Source: Brevibacillus sp. SYP-B805 | GTDB lineage: Bacteria; Bacillota; Bacilli; Brevibacillales; Brevibacillaceae | Direction: 5' to 3' | Length of the DNA: 64,000 nt | Assembly: GCF_011059135.1 (NCBI RefSeq) | Contig: NZ_JAALGD010000005.1 | Span: 139,629-203,628, forward strand | In this document: positions 1-7,650 of the stretch, piece by piece | Layout of the letters: every line of letters starts with the position of its first letter | Numbering within the stretch: the stretch's first letter is position 1 | Made by a program: the position numbers and the translations under genes | Notes under the pieces: model-generated | Databases searched by the model: none | What the model was told of the DNA's origin: nothing | What the model saw: only the letters and a program-made list of their open reading frames with translations

Positions 1-443
1 GTAAACCCCCATTTCTCGCTGCCCCCGTAACCAAGCGAGCTGGTTCCGATTACGCCGATGGTATCCAGGATGGCGTGCGGGTTGAAAAGGGAGACAGAGG
101 CGGCGAACACCACCTGCTTTTTGGCCGAAAAGCTGCCATGCGTCTCCCCGTTGATGCCGGGCCTGCTGTTCCAGGTGAGCCAGCCCATGTACGCCAGAAA
201 ACAGAATCCCGCCGCAAACAGGATCGTCTTGATCCACGTAAAGGTGAGCACGACAAGGGAGACGCCCATCACAGCAAGCAGAATCAGGAGCGTGTCGCAC
301 AATGCCGCCGTAATCACCACGGGCATTGCCCGGACAAGGGACGGCTGTGCGGCTCCCTGATTAAAGACAAACACATTTTGGGCGCCGAGCGGCAGAATCA
401 GTCCCAAGGCAAGAACGAGTCCATGTATGAATGCTTCCAACAC
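1..443 (-). CDS. LysE/ArgO-type amino acid exporter, 3' end cut by window edge
   Basis: The reading frame on the minus strand begins at a GTG (443-441) placed 7 nt after a GGAGG and runs off the left edge. The translated N-terminus (MLEAFIHGLVLALG, then LPLGAQNVFVFNQG) carries the Gly/Pro/Gln pattern of LysE-family exporters, followed by hydrophobic segments and a SLFNPHAILDTIG stretch typical of the family. These inner-membrane proteins export basic amino acids or other small amines. About 147 codons are visible, roughly three quarters of a normal ~200-residue protein. It is divergent from the MocR gene at 575, a common pairing in which the PLP-binding regulator controls the exporter. The substrate cannot be read from the sequence. 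Confidence 0.85.
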   Translation of the reverse strand, partial: MLEAFIHGLVLALGLILPLGAQNVFVFNQGAAQPSLVRAMPVVITAALCDTLLILLAVMGVSLVVLTFTWIKTILFAAGFCFLAYMGWLTWNSRPGINGETHGSFSAKKQVVFAASVSLFNPHAILDTIGVIGTSSLGYGGSEKWGF

Positions 444-506
444 GCGTATCCCTCCAGGCAAAGGTTCTTTTCCCAGCTTAAAGAAAATGGCCGCCGCTGT
501 CTCCAG

Positions 507-544
507 CCAATTGGTTTGCAAGGACCCCAACCAATTTGTACAAT
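507..544 (+). promoter_or_regulatory. Promoter and candidate MocR operator between lysE-like gene and mocR
   Basis: TTGCAA (516-521), 17 bp, TACAAT (539-544) forms a sigma-A promoter for the MocR gene. An inverted repeat TTGGTT (511-516), 12 bp, AACCAA (529-534) and a direct CCAATT repeat (507 and 531) lie across it. Position and symmetry suggest autoregulation; this is inference. Confidence 0.6.
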
Positions 545-574
545 AGACGAAAAATAAGCGGAGGAGGGATGGGC

Positions 575-2041
575 ATGGCGCAGTGGATGGCGGACTGGCA
601 GCCGGACAAGCGCGCGCCGGTTCCTTTGTATCGGCAGATCATCCGGTATATTCGGAACAAGATCACCAACGGGGAGTGGCCGGTGGGCAGCCGGATTCCG
701 ACGCAGCGGGAGCTTGCCCAGGCGTTCGGCGTCAATCGCAGCACGGTGATCACCGCCCTGGAGGAGCTGAAAGCGGAAGGGCTTCTGGAAGCGGTGGAGG
801 GGAGCGGCACGCGGGTGTCCCCCCTGTCGTGGGCGGCCAAACTGTCGCCGATGCCGCCGGATTGGCGCTCCTATGTGGAAGCCGGCATTCATCAGCCCAA
901 TCTGCCCACCATCCAGGAGATTAACAGGGCCGAACATGACCCCGCCATCATCAGGCTGGGAACGGGTGAGCTGTCGCCGGATCTCCTGCCGGTGGATCTG
1001 CTGGAGACCATCCTTCGCCGGCTGCCGCGCAAGATGATGAATCTGGGTTACTCGGAGCCCAAGGGACTTTACGCCCTGCGGCAGCAGATCAGCGAGCATC
1101 TGCGCGGCTTCGGGATCGAGGCGTCCCCGTCCGCCATTCTGGTCGTCTCCGGTGCCCTGCAGGCGCTGCAGCTCATCTCCGTGGGGCTGCTGCAGCGCGG
1201 CTCCACCGTCTTTGTGGAGAAACCCTCGTACCTCTATTCGCTGCATGTGTTCCAATCGACGGAGATGAGATTGTTTGGCGTGCCGATGGATGATGACGGC
1301 ATACAGACGGAGTGGATCGTCCGGCACAAACGCCTGCAAAACGGGGCGCTGCTCTATACCATTCCCTCCTTTCACAACCCGACGGGCATCGTGATGACGG
1401 AGGAGCGGCGGCGGCAGCTGATGGACGTGTGCGAAAAGGAGCGGCTCCCCATTCTCGAGGATGATGTTTATCGCGAGCTGTGGCTGGATGCGCCCGTTCC
1501 TCCGCCGTTAAAGGCACGGGATAAAAACGGACTGGTCCTCTATGTGGGCAGCATGTCCAAATGCGTGAGCCCGGGCCTGCGGATCGGATGGGTGGTCGGG
1601 CCGGAGCCGGTGATTGACCGGCTGGCCGATGTGAAGATGCAGACGGATTACGGCTCCAGTGCGCTGTCCCAGCTGGCGGCAGCGGAGTGGCTGGCGAGCG
1701 GCGTCCATCAGCAGCGTCTGGAACGGGTGCGAGCGGGACTGAGGGAGCGCCGGGCGATCGCCCTGCAGGCACTGGACGCCTGCTTTTCCGATCTGGCCAG
1801 CTGGCGTGTACCGCAGGGCGGGTTTTATCTCTGGGTGAAACTGCATCAGCCGATCTCCATGCGGCAGCTGTTTGAGATGGCCTTGGCGGAAGGCATCCTG
1901 CTCAATCCCGGCCATGTATACCATCGAAGCGCCGATCGGCATCTGCGCCTCTCCTACGCGTATGCGGACCCGCAGCAGCTGTGGAGCGGCATCCACCGAA
2001 TCTCCGAACTGGTGCGCGCGCTGGCGTTCCGCCGCTTGTGA
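575..2041 (+). CDS. MocR-type regulator: GntR HTH fused to aminotransferase-like PLP domain
   Basis: The protein is about 488 residues. The first ~75 residues form a winged helix (VPLYRQIIRYIRNKI, then IPTQRELAQAFGVNRST), followed by a fold-type I aminotransferase domain of about 370 residues with the ILEDDVYRELW and SMSKCVSPGLRIGWV segments, the latter containing the PLP lysine. Such proteins are transcription factors that use a PLP adduct as effector rather than enzymes. The start at ATG 575 lies 7 nt after GGAGGAGG; ATG 569 is in frame but too close to it. The gene is divergent from a LysE-type exporter, so the likely role is to induce export of an amino compound. Effector unknown. Confidence 0.9.
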   Translation: MAQWMADWQPDKRAPVPLYRQIIRYIRNKITNGEWPVGSRIPTQRELAQAFGVNRSTVITALEELKAEGLLEAVEGSGTRVSPLSWAAKLSPMPPDWRSYVEAGIHQPNLPTIQEINRAEHDPAIIRLGTGELSPDLLPVDLLETILRRLPRKMMNLGYSEPKGLYALRQQISEHLRGFGIEASPSAILVVSGALQALQLISVGLLQRGSTVFVEKPSYLYSLHVFQSTEMRLFGVPMDDDGIQTEWIVRHKRLQNGALLYTIPSFHNPTGIVMTEERRRQLMDVCEKERLPILEDDVYRELWLDAPVPPPLKARDKNGLVLYVGSMSKCVSPGLRIGWVVGPEPVIDRLADVKMQTDYGSSALSQLAAAEWLASGVHQQRLERVRAGLRERRAIALQALDACFSDLASWRVPQGGFYLWVKLHQPISMRQLFEMALAEGILLNPGHVYHRSADRHLRLSYAYADPQQLWSGIHRISELVRALAFRRL

Positions 2042-2142
2042 TCCGGCCGTAGGCTCCCGCCCATTATGGCACAGTTGCATTCCCGTACATAGGTATCTGC
2101 ATAGGATAAAAGGAGGGAATTGAATGAAAGCATGAGAGGAGA

Positions 2143-2682
2143 ATGAATATGTACGGCCAATCAAGCCATCCCTATCAATGGTATCATCCAGTGCACAGCA
2201 GCAATTGGAGTTATCAGTGGAATCCACATTATTGCTATTATTGGACCAACAACCATTGGTATCCTTATTATGGAAATATCGTATTGAAAGATTATGGATC
2301 GAAACCATTTGTCGTGAATATTGACCAAGCTGCCAAGCAAAACAATACGTACCGCACCGCTTTGTGGACAGGGAAACACTTCCAGGTGACCCTGATGAGT
2401 ATTAATGTTGGGGATGACATCGGTTTGGAAGTCCATCCGACAACTGACCAATTCATTCGTATCGAAGAAGGCCAGGGACTTGTGCAAATGGGGGATAGCA
2501 AAGATAGACTGGATTTTCAGGAAATGGCCTATGATGACTACGCCATCATGATACCAGCCGGAAAATGGCACAATGTAACCAATACAGGCAATAAACCGCT
2601 TAAAATTTACGTTATCTATGCGCCGCCTGAGCATCCATATGGTACGGTTCATGAAACAAAAGCAGATGCCAGGTCTGCTTAA
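2143..2682 (+). CDS. Cupin-domain protein with aromatic-rich N-terminus
   Basis: The protein is 179 residues. Residues ~10-45 are extremely rich in Tyr, Trp and His (for example YQWYHPVHSS and HYCYYWTNNHWYPYYG), resembling spore-coat or surface peptides. Residues ~55-165 form a single cupin barrel with EVHPTTDQFIRIEEGQG and IPAGKWHNVTN, giving likely metal-binding His/Glu positions. A GAGAGGA box sits 2 nt before ATG 2143 and 8 nt before the second ATG at 2149, so translation may begin at either. Base composition is much A+T-richer than the mocR gene before it. Related Bacillus cupins are uncharacterised; sugar isomerase or spore-surface roles are only possible. Confidence 0.75.
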   Translation: MNMYGQSSHPYQWYHPVHSSNWSYQWNPHYCYYWTNNHWYPYYGNIVLKDYGSKPFVVNIDQAAKQNNTYRTALWTGKHFQVTLMSINVGDDIGLEVHPTTDQFIRIEEGQGLVQMGDSKDRLDFQEMAYDDYAIMIPAGKWHNVTNTGNKPLKIYVIYAPPEHPYGTVHETKADARSA

Positions 2683-2715
2683 GTTGTTCGCCATACTAGA
2701 AATAGATGCAACATG

Positions 2716-2746
2716 CCTCATCGTAACTGGTGAGGTTTTTATTTTG
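2716..2746 (+). terminator. Rho-independent terminator after cupin gene
   Basis: A CCTCATC / GGTGAGG stem with one mismatch is followed by TTTTTATTTT. A very similar hairpin follows the acetyltransferase gene at 5698. Confidence 0.65.
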
Positions 2747-2895
2747 GTCAGGAGGCGGTTATTTGCAACCATGCACCATAACGGCCATGTTTGTCAGGAA
2801 CAGTAGATGTATTCGCAAATTCGGATGAAGGAAAGAGAGCAATGGATGTTGAATTGTCCAAAGAAATATCTGGAAGGGAAAATGGTGGAGAGGAC

Positions 2896-3252
2896 ATGAA
2901 CAAACAAAAGCTTGAATCCTACTGTCTCAATCTTCCTGGTTCCGTTCATGATTACCAAACGGATTGGGAAGCCGATCGGTATCAGGTGGGAGGCAAAATA
3001 TTTGCGATGATCGGCTGCGATCCCGCAGGAAAGTCTATCCTTACTGTAAAATGTGATCCACATCGCTCTGAAGAATTGAGAGAAAATTACACTGGGGTAA
3101 TTCCTGGGTACTATATGAATAAATCTCACTGGATCTCAATCTATTTTGACGCGAACATTCCAGATGAAATCTGGGAAAAGCTGATTTTTCATTCCTATGA
3201 ATTGGTCTTTCAGAAATTACCTAAAAAAATACAAAAGCAAGTGAAACCGTGA
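2896..3252 (+). CDS. MmcQ/YjbR family protein
   Basis: The protein is 118 residues, the usual length of the family, and begins MNKQKLESYCLNLPGSVHDYQ. The family signature is visible: a short N-terminal helix, a YQVGGKIFAMIG strand segment, and the C-terminal NKSHWISIYF and LIFHSYELVFQKLPKK segments. YjbR-like proteins have a double-wing fold similar to a DNA-binding domain of CyaY type, but function is unproven. The start at ATG 2896 has a GGAGAGG box 3 nt upstream; the frame is open back to 2791 but that extension does not match the family. It stands alone in the A+T-richer block. Confidence 0.85.
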   Translation: MNKQKLESYCLNLPGSVHDYQTDWEADRYQVGGKIFAMIGCDPAGKSILTVKCDPHRSEELRENYTGVIPGYYMNKSHWISIYFDANIPDEIWEKLIFHSYELVFQKLPKKIQKQVKP

Positions 3253-3319
3253 TATCCAGGATAATCAACAAATATTTTTGCTATGACATAGCACGATATC
3301 CAATCTGGAGGTTATGGAA

Positions 3320-3661
3320 ATGAAAATCAGCAAGGATAATGCTGAACATTACTTATGGGGGGAGATTTGTGATGGATGGCATTTGGTCAAAAATCAAGAT
3401 TTAAGTGTCATTCATGAACGCATGCCAGCCAATACTTCGGAAGTAAGACATTATCATGAACGTGCACGCCAATTTTTCTTTGTTTTATCTGGTGTTGCGA
3501 CCATTGAGATAAATGGTAAGGAGTTCATTTTAACTCCGCAAGAGGGAATAGAAGTTCCGCCCTTAACGCCACATCAAGTGTTTAACAGGTCGAATCATGA
3601 AGTTGAGTTTTTGGTGATTTCCCAACCAACCTCTAAAGGCGACAGGGTTATTGTGTCCTAA
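3320..3661 (+). CDS. Small single-domain cupin protein
   Basis: A protein of about 113 residues consisting of one cupin barrel. The first cupin motif reads RHYHERARQFFFVLSGVATI, with two His and a downstream aromatic/Gly pair, and the second reads VPPLTPHQVFNRS. It is probably a metal-dependent enzyme or a small-molecule sensor; related proteins are annotated only as cupins. ATG 3320 is preferred because it lies 8 nt after GGAGG; ATG 3314 is in frame but only 2 nt from it. It is the second cupin in this A+T-rich block but shares no obvious N-terminal sequence with the one at 2143. Confidence 0.8.
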   Translation: MKISKDNAEHYLWGEICDGWHLVKNQDLSVIHERMPANTSEVRHYHERARQFFFVLSGVATIEINGKEFILTPQEGIEVPPLTPHQVFNRSNHEVEFLVISQPTSKGDRVIVS

Positions 3662-3784
3662 TCGTTTCGCTACAGAAAAAATATGAACATGAAACCGGTA
3701 GAAGAGATCGGCAGACAAATGAGGGTCCGAACGTAACATCCGTGATAGCGGGAACCTTTCGCGGACTTTGAATGGGGGGAAATC

Positions 3785-4873
3785 ATGAACCAGGAACAAG
3801 CGAAAATCATGATTGAAAAAAAGCTGAACGCAACCGTTGATTCCAATCCAAAACTCCTTAATGCTTATTTGCTGGTCCACTCAGATAAACTTCATATTCA
3901 CTGGAATATGGCTCACGGGCAAACAGGCGATCAGCCTGCGAATCCGGAGCAGCCTTATCATACGGCAAGCATTGGAAAAACGTTTACTGCCGTGATTATT
4001 GCCATGTTCGTTGAAGAAGGAAAAATAAGCTATCGTGATCCCATCGCAAAGTATCTACCGGAAGATATCATACAGGGCTTGCATCTCTATAAAGGCAGAG
4101 ACTATTCCAGTGAAATTCGTATCGAACATCTGGTAAGCAATACATCAGGACTGCCGGATTATTATGAGGATATACCGAAAGGCGGCAAACATTTTCTGAA
4201 GATTCTGCTTGAAGAACCTTCACGAGTCTGGACCCCGCAAGAAACCATCCAATGGTCAAAACAATATCTCCGCCCCCGTTTTTCACCAGGAAATGGCCTG
4301 CATTATTCCAATACAGGGTTTAACCTTTTGGGATTGATAATCGAAAATATTGCATCAAAGCCTTATCATCAAGTGCTTCATGAGTACATTTTTCAGCGAC
4401 TCAACATGAAGCACTCCTATTTATCCCAGTACTCGGGGCCCGCAGTAAAAAGCAGGTACCCTGTAGCCAGTCTGTATTCATTGGATGGCCCCATCAACGT
4501 GGAAAACTACCGCAGTTTCAGCAGTTTGTATGCAGCAGGGCAAACGGTCAGCACGTCCGAAGATTTGCTTGTATTCATGAAAGCATTGGCAGGAAATCAG
4601 CTCATCCAGCCGGAATCACTTGCAACCATGCAGAAATGGACAAAAATGTGGATGGGCGTTGACTATGGTTATGGGCTCATGAGGGTCCGGATGCTGCCAT
4701 TTATTCAGAAGTATAACCTCTGGGGACATATAGGTTCGACCGGTTCCTTTATGTATTACAATCCGGTTATGGATGTGTATATCATCGGCACTTTCAATAA
4801 AGTAGGGTATGTAGGTCCAAGTGTTCGCTTTGCCTTTTATATTCTACGAACCTTATCAAAAATGCGGGATTGA
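3785..4873 (+). CDS. Serine hydrolase of beta-lactamase/penicillin-binding-protein-like family
   Basis: The protein is 362 residues. The three active-site motifs of class C-like serine hydrolases are present in order: SIGK (Ser62, Lys65), YSN (Tyr174, Asn176) and HIG (His315, Gly317). The segments NTSGLPDYY and FSPGNGLHYSNTGFNLLG are typical of PF00144 proteins. No signal peptide is visible, so it is probably cytoplasmic or non-classically located. Likely activity is hydrolysis of an ester or peptide; substrates in this large family vary and a resistance role cannot be assumed. The start follows AATGGGGGGAAATC. It lies in the A+T-richer block as a single-gene unit. Confidence 0.85.
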   Translation: MNQEQAKIMIEKKLNATVDSNPKLLNAYLLVHSDKLHIHWNMAHGQTGDQPANPEQPYHTASIGKTFTAVIIAMFVEEGKISYRDPIAKYLPEDIIQGLHLYKGRDYSSEIRIEHLVSNTSGLPDYYEDIPKGGKHFLKILLEEPSRVWTPQETIQWSKQYLRPRFSPGNGLHYSNTGFNLLGLIIENIASKPYHQVLHEYIFQRLNMKHSYLSQYSGPAVKSRYPVASLYSLDGPINVENYRSFSSLYAAGQTVSTSEDLLVFMKALAGNQLIQPESLATMQKWTKMWMGVDYGYGLMRVRMLPFIQKYNLWGHIGSTGSFMYYNPVMDVYIIGTFNKVGYVGPSVRFAFYILRTLSKMRD

Positions 4874-5052
4874 GTAGGCACATGCCTGCATCGGGCAAAC
4901 GTCCTCTGCTCACCCGAAAAAAGAATATCGAAGCCCCTCATCGTTTTCGAGAGTGATCTCACATGCGGCACTGCTATCGATGAAAAACCAATGGAATTAT
5001 GTTATCGTAACAGTGCGAATTTTAACGAAAGTTAACGAAGGGTGAGATAGTT

Positions 5053-5628
5053 TTGGAGATAACCCCGGTTGTACTAATGGGCAAAAAGGTCAAATTGACT
5101 CCAATGGAAATGAACCACATGGAGTCTTTGTACGAGGCTGGAAGATACCCGAATATTTGGACGGTGACACAAGGACGAATCGATTCCCTTGACGACGCGA
5201 GGGAGTATGTGAGGAAGGCACTGGAACAAAAGAATGCGCTTCCGTTTGTCATTATTGATCAGGAATCACAAAAAATTGTGGGAAGCACGCGGTTCTATGA
5301 TATCTCTGTTCAAAACAGAAGTTTAGAGATCGGCTCCACCTGGCTTACCCCTGCAATGTGGAGAACTTATGTCAACACCGAATGCAAATATTTGTTGCTG
5401 AAGCATTGCTTTGAAACGCTGGGGACGATACGGGTTCAATTTAAGACGGATAGTCGGAATATCCGATCTCAAAGGGCACTTGAACGGATTGGTGCTGTCA
5501 AAGAGGGTGTTTTGCGAAACCATATGATTCTACCGGATGGTTATGTCAGAGATTCCGTTTATTACAGCATCATCGACAGGGAGTGGCCGGAAGTAAAGCT
5601 TCGCCTTGAGCAATTCATGGGGCAATAA
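5053..5628 (+). CDS. GNAT-family N-acetyltransferase
   Basis: A 191-residue protein starting at TTG 5053, about 8 nt after GGGTGAG. The sequence VVLMGKKVKLTPMEMNHMES matches the opening strand and helix of RimJ/RimL-like acetyltransferases, and VQFKTDSRNIRSQRALERIG is the acetyl-CoA binding loop plus following helix. C-terminal MILPDGYVRDSVYYSII is also typical. It would transfer an acetyl group from acetyl-CoA to an amine, possibly a protein N-terminus or antibiotic; substrate unknown. TTAACGAA occurs twice just upstream (5022-5039), of unknown meaning. The 178 bp before the gene hold no recognisable coding sequence. Confidence 0.85.
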   Translation: MEITPVVLMGKKVKLTPMEMNHMESLYEAGRYPNIWTVTQGRIDSLDDAREYVRKALEQKNALPFVIIDQESQKIVGSTRFYDISVQNRSLEIGSTWLTPAMWRTYVNTECKYLLLKHCFETLGTIRVQFKTDSRNIRSQRALERIGAVKEGVLRNHMILPDGYVRDSVYYSIIDREWPEVKLRLEQFMGQ

Positions 5629-5697
5629 GTTAGTCTTGGAGTTGAACAGAAACCTTCGGGCGAATCGAACCACAAGCTCTCGGGATGGCCGACAGAA

Positions 5698-5728
5698 CCT
5701 CATCCTTTTTAGGTGAGGCTTTTTTATT
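5698..5728 (+). terminator. Rho-independent terminator after acetyltransferase
   Basis: A CCTCATC / GGTGAGG hairpin followed by a run of T. Its T-tract touches the proposed TTG start of the next gene, which is unusual. Confidence 0.65.
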
Positions 5729-6520
5729 TTGATTAAGGTGGATAGGAAAAATCTTCCGCTGTTTCCAAACATGATGAACGCCGGAGAACTTGTCACCTCA
5801 GCAGACGTTGCCTCTGATCAGATGATTCGTGAAGCAATTGCTAGTACTTATCCGAAACATGGTATTCTCTCTGAAGAAACCACCGATGGAGTCTGGGCGA
5901 AAGATATCTTCGAAGGTCCTCTTTGGATTATTGATCCGTTGGACGGAACGGTAAACTATGCACGTTATCTTCCTCATTTTGCTATCTCCGTGGCCATCGC
6001 AGTAGATGGCGTTGTTTGGGCAGGTGCTGTGCATGCTCCAGATTTGGGTGTTACCTATGTAGGTGTTCGAGGAGGAGGAGCTCATTGTAATGGTGAAAAG
6101 CTTCATGTTCATCGTTTTGAAGCCTTATCGGAAGCGGTAATCGGTACGGGATTCCCCCATGATAAAGAAAAAGTACACCCGGCGCTTGCAAGAGTGAATC
6201 TCTTAACCACCCATTGCAGAGACATCCGCCGTTTGGCTGCTCCGACAATAGATATCTGTTATGTGGCATCCGGCCGTCTGGACGCGCATACAGAGAGTTT
6301 AGCTCCGTGGGACGTCGCAGCAGCAGGTCTCATCGCTCGTGAAGCTGGAGCAATTACTGGCCACGTTGGAGCAGTCCCTGCGGATATTCCACTTGATTTA
6401 TGCGGAGAAGAAATCGTTTGTGCTAATCCTGGCATATTTGAAGAGCTTCTCTCTTTACTACGAAAGGGACAGCTATCAAAAGGGGGAGCAGGCTGCATTG
6501 CTGAAAACTCTTCCCCTTGA
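5729..6520 (+). CDS. Inositol-monophosphatase-family protein, probably lacking its first helix
   Basis: The protein is about 263 residues if read from TTG 5729. Family motifs are intact: LVTSADVASDQMI, GILSEET, the metal-binding WIIDPLDGTVNY, and LAPWDVAAAGLIAREAG near the C-terminus. Known members are Mg-dependent, Li-sensitive phosphatases acting on inositol phosphate, PAP or fructose bisphosphate. The N-terminus is short by about 25 residues relative to the family, and the only upstream start lies in the T-tract of a terminator with no good ribosome binding site; ATG 5771 would truncate it further. The last ~13 residues (KGGAGCIAENSSP) also look unlike the family. It may be a decayed or recombined copy. 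Confidence 0.65.
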   Translation: MIKVDRKNLPLFPNMMNAGELVTSADVASDQMIREAIASTYPKHGILSEETTDGVWAKDIFEGPLWIIDPLDGTVNYARYLPHFAISVAIAVDGVVWAGAVHAPDLGVTYVGVRGGGAHCNGEKLHVHRFEALSEAVIGTGFPHDKEKVHPALARVNLLTTHCRDIRRLAAPTIDICYVASGRLDAHTESLAPWDVAAAGLIAREAGAITGHVGAVPADIPLDLCGEEIVCANPGIFEELLSLLRKGQLSKGGAGCIAENSSP

Positions 6521-6845
6521 TGACCATGGCGGCGTTCGCATGGGTGGGAAGTAATCCCATTTGGGCTGTCATTCTCGTGTTTATTTGAGGGATATCAGGG
6601 TTTGCGACGGTGACCCCGTTGAATATGCTTGTGCTAAAAAAAGCGGGGGAAGCGGCCGATTTGGCTTCGTCGCTCAACATTTCCGCTTTCAATATTGGAA
6701 ACGCCCTGGGTGTGGCCCTTGGCGGGGTGGTGATTCAAACCGGTTTCGCCCTCCGCGGGGCCCTGCTGCCGGTGCAGTGATCAGTATGGTTGGGCTTGCA
6801 TTGATGCTGGTCATCATGATGGTAGACAGACGGCCAACGGTATGA
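6517..6845 (+). pseudogene. Remnant of an MFS efflux transporter (C-terminal part, stop and frameshift)
   Basis: Reading frame 1 from 6517 gives MTMAAFAWVGSNPIWAVILV then a TGA at about 6586 where relatives have Trp, then continues TPLNMLVLKKAGEAADLASS and ALGVALGGVVIQTG before a TGA at about 6778. A one-base shift restores AGAVISMVGLALMLVIMM and the final stop at 6843-6845. The sequence is characteristic of the last helices of DHA1-type (AraJ/YdhP-like) MFS exporters. The first two thirds of the gene are absent. Base composition is high G+C like the main chromosome, unlike the genes just upstream, so this appears to be a resident gene truncated by an insertion and then decayed. Confidence 0.75.
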
Positions 6846-6899
6846 TGCAAAGGCGTTGTTCGGCGCCGTGGACACGGTGAAGGCGGAAATAACTGAGCA

Positions 6900-6926
6900 G
6901 GGACGCCCTGCAATTGGGGGCGTCCC
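6900..6926 (-). terminator. Hairpin downstream of coat gene
   Basis: Perfect 9-bp stem GGGACGCCC / GGGCGTCCC just after the stop of the minus-strand coat gene. The following T-run is weak on the minus strand, so termination is likely but not certain. Confidence 0.5.
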
Positions 6927-6934
6927 TTGATTGG

Positions 6935-7291
6935 TCAGTACGGAAACTGCGTCGCGTACCCGCTGAACTGTTGGTAGGCCTGATCCAGCTTTTGCTGCTG
7001 TTCCGCCTCCAGTTTGTACCAGCCTTTTTGAAACATGAGATTGTACAGCTCGCGGGCGGATTGATGCGTCTCGTTCAGAATCTGCATCATGTCGGCGTGC
7101 AGCTGCTGGTGGCTTGCCTCACGCACCGCCACATTCAGGCTGTCCGTCAGATACTTGCAGGTGGAAAGACCGTCATTGAGGAAATCCCGGTCGTTCATCT
7201 GCGGACCTTTTACCTGCGGCAGTTGGCCGGATTCGGGATTGGCAATCTGGTTCGGATTCTGGCTTTGGGTCTGATTCTGCATCGGAAACAT
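6935..7291 (-). CDS. CotF-like spore coat protein
   Basis: The protein is 118 residues. The first ~30 are Gln/Asn/Pro-rich (FPMQNQTQSQNPNQ), followed by a helical domain starting MNDRDFLNDGLSTCKYLTDS and including MMQILNETHQSARELYNLMF, typical of the coat F (ferritin-like helical) domain. Such proteins are produced late in sporulation and deposited in the spore coat. The ATG at 7291 follows GGGGGAGAGCGTAG. It lies 14 bp downstream of a related gene on the same strand, so the two are co-transcribed. No sporulation sigma-factor promoter could be assigned with confidence. Confidence 0.8.
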   Translation of the reverse strand: MFPMQNQTQSQNPNQIANPESGQLPQVKGPQMNDRDFLNDGLSTCKYLTDSLNVAVREASHQQLHADMMQILNETHQSARELYNLMFQKGWYKLEAEQQQKLDQAYQQFSGYATQFPY

Positions 7292-7305
7292 CTACGCTCT
7301 CCCCC

Positions 7306-7596
7306 TTACTGCGACCGCGGCACGCCGGCCATGGCCTGGTTGTTGTTCACCTGCAGGTGGGTGAGCAGTTTCTGGTAGTGGCGCTGATGCATTTGTCCGG
7401 CTTTGTCGAGGGCCTGCTTGATCTGGGGATCGGACGCCTGCTGGGCAAAGAAATGAAACTTCTTGAACGCGTTCAGCTCCCAGGAGAGTGCATCTTTCAG
7501 ATAGAGCAAATCTTTGTTGGTAATGACACGCGGCGGAACCTGCATGGAAGGCTTCGCCTGGGCCTGCGGCATGGCAGGCGTCAAGGTTGCTTGCAT
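7306..7596 (-). CDS. Small coat-F-like protein
   Basis: A 96-residue protein with a Pro/Ala/Gln-rich leader (MQATLTPAMPQAQAKPSMQV) and a helical domain (NKDLLYLKDALSWELNAFKK, then HQRHYQKLLTHLQ) resembling half of a coat F or ferritin-like bundle. The His-rich KKFHFF and MHQRHYQ segments recall metal-site positions of such bundles. It is the first gene of a two-gene unit with the CotF-like protein at 6935, with a good AAAGGAG box before ATG 7596. A role in the spore coat is inferred from family resemblance and partner. Confidence 0.7.
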   Translation of the reverse strand: MQATLTPAMPQAQAKPSMQVPPRVITNKDLLYLKDALSWELNAFKKFHFFAQQASDPQIKQALDKAGQMHQRHYQKLLTHLQVNNNQAMAGVPRSQ

Positions 7597-7650
7597 GGGT
7601 GTAACTCCTTTCTGATGAAAAATCCTACACCCATTAGCATGAGCAGCCGG

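Noticed and set aside
2087-2108. SigK-like -10 (CATAGGATA at 2100) before the aromatic-rich cupin gene
   Set aside because: The nearest AC-type -35 is only about 11 bp away instead of 16-17, so no credible sporulation promoter can be claimed.
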